Origin: Flavihumibacter fluvii
GTDB lineage: Bacteria; Bacteroidota; Bacteroidia; Chitinophagales; Chitinophagaceae
Assembly: GCF_018595675.2 (NCBI RefSeq)
Contig: NZ_CP092333.1
Span: 4,922,001-4,986,000 of the forward strand
Direction of reading: 5' to 3'
Length of the DNA: 64,000 bases
Under the pieces are notes generated by a model. The model was not told where the DNA came from. It ran no database searches and saw only the letters and a program-made list of their open reading frames with translations. Positions 62,435-64,000 of this stretch are shown here, one piece after another. Position 1 is the first letter of the stretch, and every line of letters begins with the position of its first letter. The position numbers and the translations under genes were made by a program.

Positions 62435-62442
62435 TACTTTTG
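62435..62442 (+). promoter_or_regulatory. -7 box of uvrA
   Basis: TACTTTTG matches TAnnTTTG exactly and ends ten bases before the uvrA ATG. A TTG at 62407-62409 lies 25 bases upstream, rather far for a -33 element. Confidence 0.45.
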
Positions 62443-62452
62443 TGGCTCAAGT

Positions 62453-64000
62453 ATGAACAAGACTATTCTTCCTCTTTCCACTACTGTACATGATATCTTC
62501 ATTAAGGGTGCGCGGGTGCATAATCTCAAGAATATTGACGTTAGTTTTCCCCGCAATAAACTCATTGTAGTCACCGGCGTTTCCGGATCCGGAAAATCAT
62601 CTTTAACCATCGATACCTTGTTTGCCGAAGGACAGCGGCGCTACGCAGAAAGTTTAAGCGCTTATGCGCGCCAGTTTCTCATGCGCATGAACAAACCCGA
62701 TGTTGATTATATAAAAGGACTTTGCCCGGCGATCGCCATTGAACAAAAGGTGATCACGCGAACACCACGTTCTACCGTAGGTAGTATGACGGAAATTTAC
62801 GATTACCTCCGCTTATTGTTTGCCAGGACCGGTAAAACCATTTCCCCGGTCTCGGGAAAAGAGGTTCGTAAGGATGAAGTGAGTGATGTAGTGAATGCCA
62901 TCAAAGCGTTAAAATCCGGCGACAAGGTGTTGGTTATGGTGCCTTTTCGCCAGCACCAGAATCGTTCGGTGGAAGAAGAACTAAGTATCTTATTACAGAA
63001 AGGCTTTAGCCGGTTATTCGATGGAGAAGTGTTACGGATCGAAGACCTTTTGGAAGCAACTGCAAACGGTAAGGCCTGGAAACCTGATGCCAGGAAAAAT
63101 GTGTACCTCCTGATCGATCGCCTGGTGGTGAAAGATTTTGAGGAGGATGACCTGCATCGGATGGCCGATTCCGTAGGGACTGCTTTTTATGAAGGTGAAG
63201 GCGAAGTATCCCTGCAGGTGAACGATAAGAAACCCATCGGTTTTTCGAACCGCTTTGAACTGGATGGCCTTGTTTTCGAAGAACCGGTGCCCAATTTATT
63301 TTCTTTCAATAACCCTTTTGGCGCCTGTCCCACCTGTGAAGGATTCTCGCAGGTACTTGGCATAGATGCCGACCTGGTGATTCCCGATAAGCGCCTGAGC
63401 GTATATGAAGGCGGGGTGGCCCCATGGAAAGGTGAAAAGCTGGGCTGGTGGAAGGAACAATTTATCAAGGCAGCCCGGCAAACGGGTTTCCCCATTCATA
63501 AGCCTATTGCCGACCTCACAAAGGAACAATACAAGCAACTCTGGAAAGGAAGCAGTCCGGCTTTGGGCATTGATGATTTTTTCAAGGAGGTGGAGCAGAA
63601 CCTATATAAAGTGCAATACCGGGTATTATTGTCACGTTACCGTGGCCGTACCCTCTGTCCGGATTGTGAAGGCTACCGGTTGCGCAAAGAAGCGTTATAT
63701 GTAAAAGTGGATGGCAAACATATCGGTGAGTTGTGCGAATTGCCGGTCCGGGACTTGCAAGCCTGGTTCAAGGCACTGCAGCTAAGCGAATATGACCGGC
63801 AGGTAGCGAAACGGATCTTGCTGGAGATTGATACCCGTATTGGCACACTCATGGATGTGGGCCTGGGTTACCTGACCCTTTCGAGACTGGCCAATTCGCT
63901 GAGTGGTGGCGAAAGCCAGCGGATCCAGCTGACCCGGAGCCTGGGCAGTAACCTCACCAACTCCTTATATATTTTAGATGAGCCTTCCATTGGCCTCCAT
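62453..64000 (+). CDS. uvrA: Excinuclease ABC subunit A, 5' part (3' end outside window)
   Basis: The first 516 residues of UvrA, the damage-recognition ATPase of nucleotide excision repair. Walker [11 protein letters not shown] is near residue 45. [20 protein letters not shown] follows it, then the insertion and zinc regions. The signature [16 protein letters not shown] and Walker [13 protein letters not shown] close the visible part. The first zinc finger has CPTC in [11 protein letters not shown], but its partner CPxC (normally about 20 residues before) is replaced by [12 protein letters not shown], as in other Bacteroidota UvrA proteins I recall. The frame is open to the window end. Confidence 0.97.
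   Translation, partial: MNKTILPLSTTVHDIFIKGARVHNLKNIDVSFPRNKLIVVTGVSGSGKSSLTIDTLFAEGQRRYAESLSAYARQFLMRMNKPDVDYIKGLCPAIAIEQKVITRTPRSTVGSMTEIYDYLRLLFARTGKTISPVSGKEVRKDEVSDVVNAIKALKSGDKVLVMVPFRQHQNRSVEEELSILLQKGFSRLFDGEVLRIEDLLEATANGKAWKPDARKNVYLLIDRLVVKDFEEDDLHRMADSVGTAFYEGEGEVSLQVNDKKPIGFSNRFELDGLVFEEPVPNLFSFNNPFGACPTCEGFSQVLGIDADLVIPDKRLSVYEGGVAPWKGEKLGWWKEQFIKAARQTGFPIHKPIADLTKEQYKQLWKGSSPALGIDDFFKEVEQNLYKVQYRVLLSRYRGRTLCPDCEGYRLRKEALYVKVDGKHIGELCELPVRDLQAWFKALQLSEYDRQVAKRILLEIDTRIGTLMDVGLGYLTLSRLANSLSGGESQRIQLTRSLGSNLTNSLYILDEPSIGLH

Noticed and set aside
1-64000. tRNA or rRNA genes
   Set aside because: Intergenic stretches were read on both strands and no cloverleaf or conserved rRNA segment was recognised; a covariance search was not possible here.

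Overview
The window looks like chromosome from a Bacteroidota species, most likely Chitinophagaceae or a close relative. The support is: several start-proximal boxes matching the Bacteroidota -7 consensus TAnnTTTG, a FtsZ tail ending in the PAYIRR motif, RRDFL-type Tat leaders on secreted sugar enzymes, a carboxypeptidase-regulatory-domain outer-membrane barrel, ECF sigma factors, and a UvrA lacking the first zinc-finger cysteine pair. The family placement is inference. No rRNA, tRNA, CRISPR array, integrase or insertion sequence was recognised.

Layout. 1-7.4 kb: the ftsZ 3' end and its terminator, a TIGR01777 epimerase, a two-gene ABC exporter, and an AraC regulator divergent from a PhyH dioxygenase/Gfo-Idh-MocA pair. 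7.4-18.5 kb: a FadN-type beta-oxidation protein, a giant AsmA/TamB-like protein, metG, a Nudix-type regulator and an LD-carboxypeptidase. 18.5-23 kb: a minus-strand operon of outer-membrane barrel, ECF sigma factor, small membrane protein and Spy/CpxP-like protein. 23-31.4 kb: a DUF1684 protein, then an amino-sugar locus (Tat-exported esterase, GH109-type glycosidase, NagB, sugar permease, NagA, LacI regulator). A 14-bp perfect palindrome with a central CG lies just upstream of that locus. 31.4-39 kb: small secreted proteins, a CocE hydrolase, OmpA- and PorT-like envelope proteins, and a second sugar permease with a ROK kinase. The start region of that pair carries a 15-bp perfect inverted repeat around a second palindrome. 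39-53 kb: hydrolases, a Tag glycosylase, a GT39-like transferase, DinB, a second LD-carboxypeptidase, OxyR, and a second AsmA protein flanked by two paralogous alpha/beta hydrolases. 53-64 kb: rhodanese, a KUP potassium transporter, DUF6427-like and other envelope proteins, purQ, a tandem DsbD-alpha/DsbD pair, an ECF sigma factor, and the 5' part of uvrA.

How the genes fit together. The amino-sugar locus can cleave, import and degrade N-acetylhexosamines, but it has no kinase of its own. The ROK kinase 7 kb downstream could supply that step. The DsbD pair looks subfunctionalised: the small protein keeps the redox cysteines that the N-terminal domain of the large one has lost.

An unexpected theme is decay. 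Four intergenic stretches hold recognisable gene corpses: a small secreted protein, a PorT-like barrel, a CobW-like GTPase, and an ArsR regulator whose recognition helix has been deleted. No clearly new defence or mobile system was found. The strongest leads are the two operator-like structures, the split DsbD and the pseudogene set.
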